A stretch of DNA of 64,000 nucleotides from Sinorhizobium kostiense. Lineage in GTDB: Bacteria > Pseudomonadota > Alphaproteobacteria > Rhizobiales > Rhizobiaceae. A program made the position numbers and the translations under genes. The notes under the pieces were generated by a model. It was not told the DNA's origin. It saw only the letters and a program-made list of their open reading frames with translations, and did no database searches. The stretch lies in NCBI RefSeq assembly GCF_017874595.1, contig NZ_JAGILA010000011.1, positions 62,001-126,000 on the forward strand, in the 5' to 3' direction. This document shows, piece by piece, positions 54,736 through 63,339 of the stretch (the stretch's first letter is position 1; every line of letters starts with the position of its first letter).

Positions 54736-55626
54736 TCAGCGCTCCTTCACCCTGTTGAGATACTTGACGTAAATATTGGTGATCGCGAGCACCATGATCA
54801 GCACTATGTAGGCGAGTGCGCAGGACCGGCCGGTCTGCCACTCCTGAAACGCCATCTTGTAGAGGCGGATCGAGATCACTTCCGTCGTCGGCTGGCTCGT
54901 GAGGATATAGGCGAGGTCGAAAGTCTTGAAAGCCTCCATGGTGCGGAAGATGATCGCGATCATGAGGATCGGTGCCACGAGCGGCAGGGTGATGCGGAAG
55001 AAGGTGTAGAACGGTCCCGCCCGATCAATCGCCGCCGCCTCGTAAAGGTGCCGCGGTACGGCCGAGAGACCGGCGAGCGAGAGCAGCATCACGAAGGGTG
55101 ACCACATCCAGATGTCGGTGATGGCGACAGCGTAGAGTGCCATGTCGGGATTCGCCAGCCACTCGAAAGAGCCGAGGCCGAGAGCGTAGTTGATGATGCC
55201 GAAGGACGGATCATAGAGCAGCTTCCAGAAGAGCCCGACCACTGCCATCGACAGCATCATCGGCAGCAGAAGCAGTGTCGTGATCAGACCCTTGAACGGA
55301 ATCTCACGGTTAAGCAGCATTGCCGTGCCGAAACCGACGACAACCTGACCGGTGACCGACACGATCACGTATTTCGCCGTAATGGCGAAATTCGCCCAGA
55401 TGAAGGGGTCGTTCAGCAGTTCCCGGTAGTTCTGCAGGCCGACGAAGGCGGCCGGAGCATTCGTCGAAGCACGAAAGTCGGTAAAAGAATACCCGAGAGA
55501 ATAGATCAACGGGAAGATGTTGAAGACGATCAGGAACAGGATCGTCGGAATAATGAAGAGATTGCGAATCTTGATGTCGCTCATACCCCGCGAAGCAGCC
55601 CGCGACTTCGAATCCAGCGATGTCAT
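54736..55626 (-). CDS. Sugar ABC transporter permease, MalF-type
   Basis: A membrane protein of about 296 residues with a first span at NLFIIPTILFLIVFNIFPLI and the coupling loop EAAAIDRAGPFYTFFRITLP. The start is uncertain. ATG 55626 is used here. A TTG at 55641 lies just after a strong GGAGGAGGAG, and ATG 55584 gives the shortest form. It follows the binding-protein gene after a hairpin-rich gap of about 165 nt. Confidence 0.88.
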   Translation of the reverse strand: MTSLDSKSRAASRGMSDIKIRNLFIIPTILFLIVFNIFPLIYSLGYSFTDFRASTNAPAAFVGLQNYRELLNDPFIWANFAITAKYVIVSVTGQVVVGFGTAMLLNREIPFKGLITTLLLLPMMLSMAVVGLFWKLLYDPSFGIINYALGLGSFEWLANPDMALYAVAITDIWMWSPFVMLLSLAGLSAVPRHLYEAAAIDRAGPFYTFFRITLPLVAPILMIAIIFRTMEAFKTFDLAYILTSQPTTEVISIRLYKMAFQEWQTGRSCALAYIVLIMVLAITNIYVKYLNRVKER

Positions 55627-55753
55627 AACCACGGTGGCCAATGTGCTCCTCCTCCGAGAGCTCAGTGACGGGCGCACTCGCGCCATCTGTTGCGCCTATC
55701 CTGAGCGCGAAGCCGCGTCCGCGCGGGTACCGTTCGGTACCAAGTCGAAGAAA

Positions 55754-55777
55754 CGGGAGGGAGCCGGCTCCCTCCCG
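55754..55777 (-). other. Perfect 24-nt palindrome/hairpin after binding-protein gene
   Basis: CGGGAGGGAGCC is immediately followed by its exact complement GGCTCCCTCCCG, 14 nt beyond the binding-protein stop on the minus strand. A second small hairpin (GGTACCG/CGGTACC, about 55726-55741) follows. There is no T-run, so transcript stabilisation is the likely role. Confidence 0.6.
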
Positions 55778-55791
55778 CGATGTCTTGACTG

Positions 55792-57099
55792 TTACTGGCG
55801 GCCGTACTTCTTGAAGGTTGCGTTCCAGTCTTTGGCGAGAGCGTCGAGCGCCTCCTTTGCCGTGCCCTGGCCGGCCGTCACATATGGGTAGATGCGTTGG
55901 TTCATCTGGATCAGCAATTCGGCATATTCCGGCGTCGCCCAGAAGTCCTTCACCTTGAACATCGTCTCGTAGAAGGCCTTGTTGTAGGGCGTCGCGTTCT
56001 GGAATTCTTCGGACTCCAGTACCTTGGCGCTTGCCGTGTAACCGCCGAGTTCGGCCCAACGCTTCTGCGTCTCGTCCTTGATGAACCACTCGAGGAATTT
56101 CATCGCCTCTTCCTTGTTCTCGGAATAGGAGACGATGGAGATGCCCTGGCCGCCGAGAGCGGCATACTGGTCGCCATTCGGGCCGGCCGGGTTGGCGAAG
56201 AAGCCGGTGACCTTCGCGTTCGGGTTCGATGCTTCATTGACCAGTGCCGGGAAGAAGGCGAAGTAGTTCATGCTCATCGCTGCCAGGTTCTCGGTGATCG
56301 CCTGGTTGTTCTCCACGAAGAAGGCCTTGGCCCAGCCGGGAGGGGTGAAACCGTAAAGCTCGCGGTAGGTTTCCAGAGCCTTGACGTTCTGCTCCGAGTT
56401 GATGATCCCGTCGACCTTATAGGTGCTGTAGTCGCCGAGTTCTCCACCGAACGAGAAGATGGCGTTCTCTACACCCATTACGAGACCGTCATAGGAGTTG
56501 TCGGTATAGATCGCGATGCCGTAGCGCTTCTGGTCCGGACGATGGAAGAACTCGGCGATGTCGCGCAACTGCTTCCAGTCCTTCGGCGGGGCGAGGTCGT
56601 AGCCATATTTCGCCTTGAAGGCTTCCATCTCCTTCGGGTCTTCGAACCAATCCTTGCGATAGGACCAGCCGACCGCGTCGCCCTCGGCCGGGATCGACCA
56701 GTACTTGCCGGAATTCGCAGGATATTCCGAGTAGTACTTCACTGTGGCAGGAGCCATCACCTCGTTCAGCTTGTGCTTGTTGAAGAACTCGGTGAGGTCG
56801 ACGTAGTGGCCGGCCTCCGATGCGGCGCCGATCCACTGCGAGTCGCCGACGACCATGTCATAGGCCGAGCCCTTGGCGTTGAATTCGGTGAACGCCTTCG
56901 TCTGGAAATCCGCCCAAGGGGTCGTTTCGACCGTGACCTTCACGCCGGTCTCGGCCTCGTATTCGTTGACGAGCTCCTGGAGATAATTGGCCGGGTCCCA
57001 TTCGGCCCAGAAAATCGTCAATTCTTGCGATTGCGCGGATGTCCCGCTGGCAAACATAAAACTGATACCGGCCAACAAGCCGGCCACTGACTTGCGCAT
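55792..57099 (-). CDS. Sugar/polyol ABC transporter substrate-binding protein (family 1)
   Basis: A 435-residue binding protein with a Sec signal (KSVAGLLAGISFMFASGTSA, cleavage near SAQS). The mature start is ELTIFWAEWDPANYLQEL. Typical family 1 segments are PWADFQTKAFTEFNAKG and WSIPAEGDAVGWSYRKDWF. GGGGAGGA supports ATG 57099. It is first in the leftward operon of permeases, small membrane protein and twin ATPases. The GntR-type operator copy 2 lies about 140 nt upstream. Confidence 0.9.
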   Translation of the reverse strand: MRKSVAGLLAGISFMFASGTSAQSQELTIFWAEWDPANYLQELVNEYEAETGVKVTVETTPWADFQTKAFTEFNAKGSAYDMVVGDSQWIGAASEAGHYVDLTEFFNKHKLNEVMAPATVKYYSEYPANSGKYWSIPAEGDAVGWSYRKDWFEDPKEMEAFKAKYGYDLAPPKDWKQLRDIAEFFHRPDQKRYGIAIYTDNSYDGLVMGVENAIFSFGGELGDYSTYKVDGIINSEQNVKALETYRELYGFTPPGWAKAFFVENNQAITENLAAMSMNYFAFFPALVNEASNPNAKVTGFFANPAGPNGDQYAALGGQGISIVSYSENKEEAMKFLEWFIKDETQKRWAELGGYTASAKVLESEEFQNATPYNKAFYETMFKVKDFWATPEYAELLIQMNQRIYPYVTAGQGTAKEALDALAKDWNATFKKYGRQ

Positions 57100-57239
57100 G
57101 ATATTTCCTCCCCTTTTGTACACGCCGCCGCCTTACCGCGGCGGTCCGTCTGTTAAATCCTCCTGATTGGCGCTTCTGCGGCGGGTCCTCCTCGACCCTC
57201 GTGCCTCGTGTCAGTTTTCAAGCCAAACGGCCGCAGTAC

Positions 57240-57257
57240 CAATCTGGTATTACCAAA
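57240..57257. promoter_or_regulatory. GntR-type operator CAATCTGGTATTACCAAA (copy 2)
   Basis: This site differs from 47221-47238 at only the central base of the palindrome TGGT-A-W-T-ACCA. It lies in the 352-nt gene-free gap between the ABC binding-protein gene and the TetR gene. On the minus strand TTGACG (57275-57270) lies a short distance upstream, in a similar arrangement to copy 1. It probably controls the ABC operon. Confidence 0.72.
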
Positions 57258-57411
57258 GCTGGCGAGCGTCAAGGTCCCTGTCTCGTTGTCTCTTGCTGCA
57301 GATTATCGCTTAAACCGGGCGAACCGGACGGTGCGCAGCTTGGTATGCTCGCCAGCAGTTCAATCTTACCCACGCTCTCCATCAGCAGTCATACATGCGT
57401 ATCAGCTAAAT

Positions 57412-57422
57412 TGGTTAAACCA
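57412..57422. promoter_or_regulatory. Palindrome TGGTTAAACCA, possible third GntR-type site
   Basis: AATTGGTTAAACCAGT has FadR-like symmetry and sits between the TetR stop and the ABC operon, 156 nt from the operator above. Its spacer differs from the other two sites, so it may serve another regulator or a more distal promoter. Confidence 0.35.
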
Positions 57423-57451
57423 GTTTTCCGTTTGGGGCAGGGTGCGCGGTG

Positions 57452-58093
57452 TCATGCCGCGGTTCGCGCCTCCCGGATCGCCGCCTCGACCAAAGCTGCC
57501 GCCGCCCACTCTGCAACGGCTTGCGCGCGTTCGGCCGAGAGCCCCCAGATGTCCTTGAGCACGACCAGCACCTCGACACCGAACACCAGCGAGAGCGCCT
57601 GAGCGAGCTGCTCGCAGGCCTCGGGGGACACCTTGCCGTCGAGGGGGGCGGTGACCTGTCGCAGGAGTTCGACGCGGTGGCCGCGCGTCAGTTGCGGTTC
57701 GTTACCCAGCGTGCCGGCCTGACGCTGCGCCCATTGGTCCAGCGTAAGCTTCAGCGCCGCCTTGAAGGTCGCCTCGAACTCGTCGATGCGCGGCATGGCG
57801 GTCGCGAGAAGATCGGCAACGCGAGTGCGCGCGTCGGGCGCTTCGGAACGCCAGTCGAGGATCGGCCCAAGCGCCTCGTCCACCACCGCATGCACCAGCG
57901 CCGCCTGGCTCGGAAAATAGCGATACGCGGTCGCGCGTGAAACTTCGGCGGCTTCCGCGACCTCACTCACCGATGGCGTGATACCGGACTGCATCAGCCG
58001 TGTGGCCGTTTCCAGCATGAGTTTGCGTGTGCGGGCCCGGGGACCACGTTCGTTGCGCAAGGCGGATTCGTTCTGTTGACGTGAGACATCCAT
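57452..58093 (-). CDS. TetR-family transcriptional regulator
   Basis: A 213-residue protein. The N-terminal TetR helix-turn-helix is PSVSEVAEAAEVSRATAYRY (ending FPSQAALVHAVV). The C-terminal ligand domain is alpha-helical and unassigned. ATG 58093 excludes an implausible longer extension. It is divergent from the Tm-1-like operon. An interrupted palindrome 7 nt upstream of its start is a likely operator for itself and that operon. Confidence 0.87.
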   Translation of the reverse strand: MDVSRQQNESALRNERGPRARTRKLMLETATRLMQSGITPSVSEVAEAAEVSRATAYRYFPSQAALVHAVVDEALGPILDWRSEAPDARTRVADLLATAMPRIDEFEATFKAALKLTLDQWAQRQAGTLGNEPQLTRGHRVELLRQVTAPLDGKVSPEACEQLAQALSLVFGVEVLVVLKDIWGLSAERAQAVAEWAAAALVEAAIREARTAA

Positions 58094-58099
58094 GTCTTT

Positions 58100-58117
58100 A
58101 TGATACGCGCATCTCAT
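58100..58117. promoter_or_regulatory. Probable TetR operator, imperfect palindrome ATGATACGCGCATCTCAT
   Basis: Fourteen of 18 positions are symmetric around a GCGC centre. It lies just upstream of the TetR start codon and 77 nt upstream of the divergent UPF0261 gene, the normal site for a TetR autorepressor. Confidence 0.45.
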
Positions 58118-58193
58118 AAATTTGCAAGAGCCGGCGAACCGGCCGGCATGGGGCGGCAAGGGCTAAGGAGGGCCCCGCCGCCAGGGAGGAGAG

Positions 58194-59390
58194 ATGAAGC
58201 ACATCTACGTCGTCGGCACCGCCGACACGAAAGGGGAGGAACTCGCTTATCTTGCCTCCCGCATCGAGGCGGCGGGCGGGCGGCCTGTTCTGGTCGATGT
58301 CGGCACGCGTAGCCCCACCATTGCGGTCGATATCTCCGCCGAAACCGTAGCTTCCATGCATTCGGAAGGTCCCGCCGCGGTTCTTTCGGGGGACGACCGC
58401 GGGACTGCGGTCGCCGCGATGGGCGAGGCGTTCGCGCGTTTTCTTGCCGCGCGGGACGACGTCGACGGCGTGGTGGGCATCGGTGGCGGCGGCGGTACGT
58501 CGATCATCACCGCCGGCATGCGCAGGCTGCCGCTCGGGCTGCCGAAGGTCATGGTTTCGACGCTCGCTTCCGGCAACGTGGCCCCTTATGTCGACGTCTC
58601 CGACATCATCATGATGCCGTCGGTTACGGATATGGCTGGGCTCAACCGTGTGAGCCGCACGATCCTGCACAATGCGGCCGAAGCGATTACCGCCATGGCG
58701 AACCGGCCGGCGAAGGAAACGGCCTCGAAGCCCGCTCTCGGCCTTACCATGTTCGGCGTGACGACGCCCTGTGTGGCTGCCATGGTCGAACGACTGAAGG
58801 CCGACCATGATTGTGTTGTCTTTCACGCGACTGGCACCGGCGGACGCGCGATGGAAAAGCTTGCGGACAGCGGGCTTCTTTCGGGCGTGCTCGACATAAC
58901 GACGACGGAGGTCTGCGATCTTCTCTTCGGCGGCGTGCTGGCGGCGACGGAGGATCGCTTCGGCGCAATTGCACGCACCGAACTGCCCTATGTCGGCTCG
59001 GTCGGCGCATTGGACATGGTGAATTTCTGGGCACCCGAGACGGTACCGGAGCGTTATGCCGGCCGGCTCTTTTACCGCCACAACCCGAACGTCACGCTCA
59101 TGCGCACGACCGCGGAGGAGTGCGCCGCGATCGGGAGGTGGATCGGCGCGAAGCTGAACCTCTGCAAAGGCCCGCTCCGGTTCCTGATCCCCGAGAGAGG
59201 CGTGTCGGCGCTCGATATCGAAGGCGGCGCATTCTTCGATCCTCAGGCGGATGCGGCGCTTTTCGGGGCCCTGGAAGCCGCCGTCGAAACGACCGACACG
59301 CGCCGCATAGAACGGCTTCCGCTCCACATCAACGATCCGCAGTTCGCCGAGGCGGCAGTCGCCGCCTACCGAGCTATCGCCAACCCCTGA
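58194..59390 (+). CDS. Tm-1-like ATP-binding domain protein (UPF0261 family)
   Basis: A 398-residue protein starting [20 protein letters not shown], the UPF0261 hallmark. A glycine-rich nucleotide site is [20 protein letters not shown] at about residue 98. Other family segments are [19 protein letters not shown] and [20 protein letters not shown]. In plants the antiviral Tm-1 protein fuses this domain to a TIM barrel; here the two are adjacent genes. The biochemical role in bacteria is not established. The operon context suggests small-molecule catabolism. Confidence 0.85.
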   Translation: MKHIYVVGTADTKGEELAYLASRIEAAGGRPVLVDVGTRSPTIAVDISAETVASMHSEGPAAVLSGDDRGTAVAAMGEAFARFLAARDDVDGVVGIGGGGGTSIITAGMRRLPLGLPKVMVSTLASGNVAPYVDVSDIIMMPSVTDMAGLNRVSRTILHNAAEAITAMANRPAKETASKPALGLTMFGVTTPCVAAMVERLKADHDCVVFHATGTGGRAMEKLADSGLLSGVLDITTTEVCDLLFGGVLAATEDRFGAIARTELPYVGSVGALDMVNFWAPETVPERYAGRLFYRHNPNVTLMRTTAEECAAIGRWIGAKLNLCKGPLRFLIPERGVSALDIEGGAFFDPQADAALFGALEAAVETTDTRRIERLPLHINDPQFAEAAVAAYRAIANP

Positions 59391-59401
59391 AGGTGACGCC
59401 G

Positions 59402-60244
59402 ATGCCAGCATTCCCCCGCAAGACCATTCTTGAAAAGTTCCACGGCATGATCGCCGCCGGCAAGCCGATCATCGGCGGCGGGGCCGGCACGGGGATTTCG
59501 GCCAAGGCCGAGGAGGCGGGCGGCATCGACCTCATCATCATCTATAATTCCGGCCGTTACCGCATGGCCGGCCGCGGCTCGGCGGCCGGTCTGCTCGCCT
59601 ATGGAAACGCCAACGAGATCGTCAAGGAAATGGCCCTGGAGGTGCTGCCGGTCGTCAAGAAGACGCCGGTACTCGCCGGCGTCAATGGCACCGACCCATT
59701 CGTATTGATGCCGCAGTTTCTCGCGGAGCTGAAAGCCATGGGCTTTGCCGGCGTACAGAACTTCCCGACCATCGGCCTCTTCGACGGAAGAATGCGGCAG
59801 AGCTTCGAGGAGACCGGTATGGGCTACGGTCTTGAGGTGGACATGATTGCCGAGGCCCACCGGCTCGACCTGCTGACGACGCCCTATGTCTTCAACGAGG
59901 AAGAGGCGATCGCGATGGCTAGGGCCGGTGCAGACATCATCGTCGCTCATATGGGCGTTACCACGGGCGGCGCGATCGGCGCCACTTCCGCGATGTCGCT
60001 CGACGACTGCGTGAGGGAAATCGACGCAATCGCGAACGCCGCACGCTCGGTACGCAAGGATGTCATCGTGCTCTGCCACGGCGGACCGATTTCGATGCCG
60101 GAGGATGCACGCTACATCCTGGATCGTTGCCCTAGCTGCAACGGTTTTTATGGCGCAAGCTCCATGGAACGCCTGCCCGCCGAGGTGGCGATCCGCAAGC
60201 AGACGGAAGACTTCAAGGCGCTTGCCATCAGCACGGTGGTCTGA
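59402..60244 (+). CDS. Phosphoenolpyruvate-hydrolase-family TIM-barrel protein (Tm-1 C-terminal-like)
   Basis: A 280-residue protein beginning [20 protein letters not shown], with the conserved segments [40 protein letters not shown] and [20 protein letters not shown], and [16 protein letters not shown]. It matches the family annotated as PEP hydrolase or TIM-barrel signal transduction protein. It starts 11 nt after the UPF0261 gene, and the two proteins correspond to the two halves of plant Tm-1, so a complex is likely. Activity is unproven. Confidence 0.85.
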   Translation: MPAFPRKTILEKFHGMIAAGKPIIGGGAGTGISAKAEEAGGIDLIIIYNSGRYRMAGRGSAAGLLAYGNANEIVKEMALEVLPVVKKTPVLAGVNGTDPFVLMPQFLAELKAMGFAGVQNFPTIGLFDGRMRQSFEETGMGYGLEVDMIAEAHRLDLLTTPYVFNEEEAIAMARAGADIIVAHMGVTTGGAIGATSAMSLDDCVREIDAIANAARSVRKDVIVLCHGGPISMPEDARYILDRCPSCNGFYGASSMERLPAEVAIRKQTEDFKALAISTVV

Positions 60245-60274
60245 AGCAAGCAGGATGCGGGAGGAGGCCGCGGA

Positions 60275-60688
60275 ATGGCAACAGACAAGTATTTTCTCTA
60301 CCCGAAGGATGTCGCCAGCTTCGGCTTCGACTGGGGCCGCCTCGCACTGACGGTCGCGCCCGAGGTGAACGGGGCCGAGCGCTTCTCGGGCGGTGTGGTG
60401 GACTTGCCGAGCGGCGAGGGGCACGCCCGTCACAATCATCCCGGTGCGGAAGAGATCATCTTCGTGATCTCGGGCGAGGGCGAACAAATGGTGGAGGACG
60501 AGAACGGCAATCCGGTGACGCGGAAGGTGGGGCCCGGTTGCACAATCTATGTGCCGGAAAGCCGGTTCCACTCGACGAAGAACACCGGATCCGCCCCGAT
60601 GCAGCTGTTTGTCGTCTATTCGCCAGCCGGCCCCGAGCGTACGCTTCGGGATCTGCCGGATTTCCGATTGATCCCGCCTGGCGCCTGA
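60275..60688 (+). CDS. Cupin domain protein (cupin_2 type)
   Basis: A 137-residue single cupin. Metal-binding motif 1 is GHARHNHPGAEEIIFVISGE (His-x-His, then Glu). Motif 2 gives a later His in YVPESRFHSTKNTG. This ligand set differs from the small cupin_3 paralogues elsewhere in the window. It is third in the Tm-1-like operon and may be an isomerase or a metal-dependent small-molecule enzyme. GAGGAGG precedes the ATG. Confidence 0.82.
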   Translation: MATDKYFLYPKDVASFGFDWGRLALTVAPEVNGAERFSGGVVDLPSGEGHARHNHPGAEEIIFVISGEGEQMVEDENGNPVTRKVGPGCTIYVPESRFHSTKNTGSAPMQLFVVYSPAGPERTLRDLPDFRLIPPGA

Positions 60689-60721
60689 AGACGCGCGGCA
60701 ACGGCTTTTGGGAGAAGGTCC

Positions 60722-61906
60722 GTGAACATCAATCAAAGCGAAGCGCTGATGGAGCCGCCTTTCGATGCGGCCAAACTCGACAGGCTGATGGAGGAGGCGG
60801 GTATCGACGTGCTGCTCGCCACCTCCAAGCACAATACGCAGTACCTGCTCGGCGGCTACAAGTTCATCTTCTTCGCCGCAATGGATGCGATCGGCCACAG
60901 CCGCTATCTTCCGATCGTCGTTTATGAGAAGGGCTCGCCCGATCACGCGGCCTATGTCGGCAACCGCATGGAAGGGGGAGAACACCAGAACAAACCCTTC
61001 TGGACACCCGCGGTCCATACGGCGACCTGGGGCACGCTCGATGCGGCAGCGCTTGCCGTCGAGCACCTGAAGAAGATCGGCAAGGCGGGTGCTCGCATCG
61101 GCATCGAGCCGCCGTTTCTGCCTTCCGATGCGCGGGATCTGTTGGCTTCTCGCCTCGAAGGGGCGGGTTTCGTGGACGCGACGCACACGCTTGAGCGACT
61201 GCGCGCGATCAAGACGCCGCAGGAGCTTCAAAAACTCAAGCTTGCCTCGGAGCTCATCACGGACTCCATGCTGGCGACAATCGCGGCGGCAAGGGAGGGA
61301 TCCACGAAGGGCGAGATCATCGAATGGCTGAGGCGGGAAGAGACCAATCGCGGGCTCCATTTCGAGTATTGCCTGCTGACCCTCGGCGCCAGTCACAATC
61401 GCGCGGCCTCGCCGCAGGCGTGGGCGAAAGGCGAGGTGCTTTCGATCGATTCCGGTGGCAACTACCAGGGCTATATCGGTGACCTTTGCCGCATGGGCGT
61501 GCTCGGCGAGCCCGATGCGGAGCTCGAGGATCTGTTAGCCGAAGTCGAGTCGATCCAGCAGGCGGCCTTCGCCAGGATCAGGGCCGGCGCTTCCGGCCGC
61601 GAGATGATCGCTGCGGCGGAAGGTGTCTTGAAAAGCTTGCCTTCGGCCGCCTTTACCGACTTCTTCTGCCACGGCATGGGGCTCATCACCCACGAAGCAC
61701 CCTTCCTGATGACCAACCACCCGGTTGCCTATGAAGGCGTGGACGCGGATCGACCCCTGGAGGCAGGCATGGTCATTTCCGTCGAGACGACGATGCTTCA
61801 CCCGAAGCGCGGCTTCATCAAGCTCGAGGATACGCTCGCCGTCACGAATGACGGATACGAGATGTTCGGCAACAGAGGGCGCGGCTGGAACCGGGGGGCG
61901 TCATAG
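60722..61906 (+). CDS. M24-family peptidase/creatinase-fold hydrolase
   Basis: A 394-residue protein with a GTG start. It has an N-terminal creatinase-like domain (LDRLMEEAGIDVLLATSKHN) and a C-terminal pita-bread domain. Metal-ligand segments are LSIDSGGNYQGYIGDLCRMG (two Asp), FFCHGMGLITHEAP (His), AGMVISVETTML (Glu) and GFIKLEDTLAVT (Glu). The full di-metal set appears present. Members include prolidases, creatinase and ectoine hydrolase DoeA/EutD, but the sequence here does not look like DoeA. It ends the Tm-1-like operon and may hydrolyse an amide or imide of the pathway. Confidence 0.85.
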   Translation: MNINQSEALMEPPFDAAKLDRLMEEAGIDVLLATSKHNTQYLLGGYKFIFFAAMDAIGHSRYLPIVVYEKGSPDHAAYVGNRMEGGEHQNKPFWTPAVHTATWGTLDAAALAVEHLKKIGKAGARIGIEPPFLPSDARDLLASRLEGAGFVDATHTLERLRAIKTPQELQKLKLASELITDSMLATIAAAREGSTKGEIIEWLRREETNRGLHFEYCLLTLGASHNRAASPQAWAKGEVLSIDSGGNYQGYIGDLCRMGVLGEPDAELEDLLAEVESIQQAAFARIRAGASGREMIAAAEGVLKSLPSAAFTDFFCHGMGLITHEAPFLMTNHPVAYEGVDADRPLEAGMVISVETTMLHPKRGFIKLEDTLAVTNDGYEMFGNRGRGWNRGAS

Positions 61907-61946
61907 AGCCTCTCCACCTGACCAGGAAAGGCTCTAGCGAAAACGC

Positions 61947-61976
61947 AGCCCGGCGCGCGGGGTCACGCGCCGGGCT
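61947..61976. terminator. Bidirectional terminator hairpin
   Basis: AGCCCGGCGCG pairs perfectly with CGCGCCGGGCT across an 8-nt loop, in the 79-nt gap between the convergent M24 and DJ-1/PfpI genes. This is the strongest terminator-like structure in the window, although the flanking T-runs are short. Confidence 0.7.
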
Positions 61977-61985
61977 CATAGTCCA

Positions 61986-62579
61986 TCAATTGTGGTAGAT
62001 CTCGGTGCCGAGGACCTTGAGGCACTCCCGCATGAAGGCGGCAAGCGCCGTCCAGCCCTTTGCCGATACCATCGTGCCGTCGACATAGGCCTCGGTAGGG
62101 GAAAGGTCGATATAGGTGCCGCCGGCCAGCCTGACTTCCGGCTCGCAGGCGCCGAGAGCGCCGACCTTCTTGCCGCGAACGACACCGTCGACGGCGACCA
62201 GGATTTGTACGCCGTGGCAGATCGTGAAGATCGGCTTCTGCTCTTCGTGAAAGTGGCGCACGATCGCCTGCACGCGCCTGTCGGTGCGGATGTATTCCGG
62301 GCCACGGCCGCCGGCGCAGTAAACGGCGTGATACTCGTCGAGTTGAGTTTCTGCTTCCGAGAACGTCTTGTTGATGACGACGTTGTGGCCGAGTTTCTCG
62401 GTGTAGGTCTGGTCACCTTCGAAGTCGTGCAGGGACGTGCGCAGTATGTCGCCCGCCTTCTTGTCCGGGCAGACGACATGGACCGTATGACCGACGGCCT
62501 CCATGGCCTGCTGGAACACGAAGATTTCGTATTCTTCGGTGAAGTCACCGGTAAGCATGAGTATCTTCTTGCCTGGCAT
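61986..62579 (-). CDS. DJ-1/PfpI-family protein
   Basis: A 197-residue flavodoxin-like protein (MPGKKILMLTGDFTEEYEIF). The nucleophile-elbow Cys is in PIFTICHGVQILVAVDGVV, the supporting Glu is in GDFTEEYE, and YCAGGRGPEYIRTD follows. This is the PfpI/DJ-1 superfamily, which includes proteases, glyoxalase III/deglycases and isonitrile hydratases. GAGGAGGAG precedes ATG 62579. It converges on the M24 gene and has no partner on its strand. It may detoxify reactive carbonyls made by the sugar pathways. Confidence 0.85.
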   Translation of the reverse strand: MPGKKILMLTGDFTEEYEIFVFQQAMEAVGHTVHVVCPDKKAGDILRTSLHDFEGDQTYTEKLGHNVVINKTFSEAETQLDEYHAVYCAGGRGPEYIRTDRRVQAIVRHFHEEQKPIFTICHGVQILVAVDGVVRGKKVGALGACEPEVRLAGGTYIDLSPTEAYVDGTMVSAKGWTALAAFMRECLKVLGTEIYHN

Positions 62580-63339
62580 GGTCTTCTCCTCCTCTTCGTT
62601 CAAAGCCGCGTACGGGCTCCATCCTCCTGCATGATTCGGTTTCTCAGTCAGGCGGGATCCGCCTTCGTGACATGCTCGCTTGCCACATTTACACCAGACC
62701 CGCAGCCTCAGCTGACCGCGAGACCAACCTTGTTGCGAAACTAGAGGGGGTGGTTCAGCGGGCGTCGCCCGCGTCTTACCCAGACGGTTTCGCGTGAGAA
62801 TTGCAAGCGCTGTCCGGCACCCGGCAGGATCAAATAAGCACAAATTCAACTGAGATCCAATTTGCTACTTTATCGAGCGGCGTCGTAGATCGTCGCAAGT
62901 TGGTCGCGCGCCGGGGCCGGCGCTCCGAACGTTTCAGCAGAACCCCGTGCCCGCGCCCCGCATCAGGCTGGGACAGCGTGAACATCCGCATAGACGTCAG
63001 CGTGTATGCCGTAAACTCGGCGACATCCGTCGCAGGGGCGAGCAGGTGTCGCTGGTTCGCGGCGAATTTTTGAAATCATCTCCTGAACCGCCGCTCTGTT
63101 TGGCAAAACCAACTCCTGCATCGACCTATTCTGGGTGACGCTTGGCCCAGCTCAGAGGCACACGGCGATATGTTCAATATAACGGTTGCCGGCTGCTGCC
63201 GAAGGACATGCGGGCTGAGTTCATATGAAGGTGCTGAAACTACCGCCCATCGGCAGCTCAACCGCGCAGGGATATCCGGCCCGCGCCGAAAAAGAATTGA
63301 TCGGCCCCATCGATCTGCGAAGCAAAAAAGGAACATGAC
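62580..63339. other. Gene-poor stretch of about 760 nt
   Basis: No convincing coding frame, RNA gene or mobile-element end was found. The short open frames here (60-90 codons) are arginine-rich and lack ribosome binding sites. The left end holds the promoter of the DJ-1/PfpI gene, and the right end the promoter and leader of the cupin gene. The middle may be a decayed gene. Confidence 0.4.

Noticed and set aside
55897..57090. Long plus-strand open frame (397 codons) opposite the ABC binding-protein gene
   Set aside because: The opposite strand encodes a complete binding protein with a signal peptide. This frame has no recognisable domain.
59366..61396. Very long minus-strand open frame (676 codons)
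   Set aside because: It lies antisense across the PEP-hydrolase-family, cupin and M24 genes, which have clear domains and ribosome binding sites. The composition is His/Arg-rich with no family resemblance, typical of a high-GC antisense shadow.
60722..61906. M24 hydrolase as the missing ectoine hydrolase (EutD/DoeA)
   Set aside because: It has the right fold and length, but the N-terminal sequence does not resemble DoeA. It lies in a different operon 29 kb away under a TetR.
63172..63339. Third copy of the promoter/operator module upstream of cupin C
   Set aside because: I looked for TTGACA, ACCAAT boxes and GATTGGTAGCGAA upstream of this gene and did not find the arrangement.
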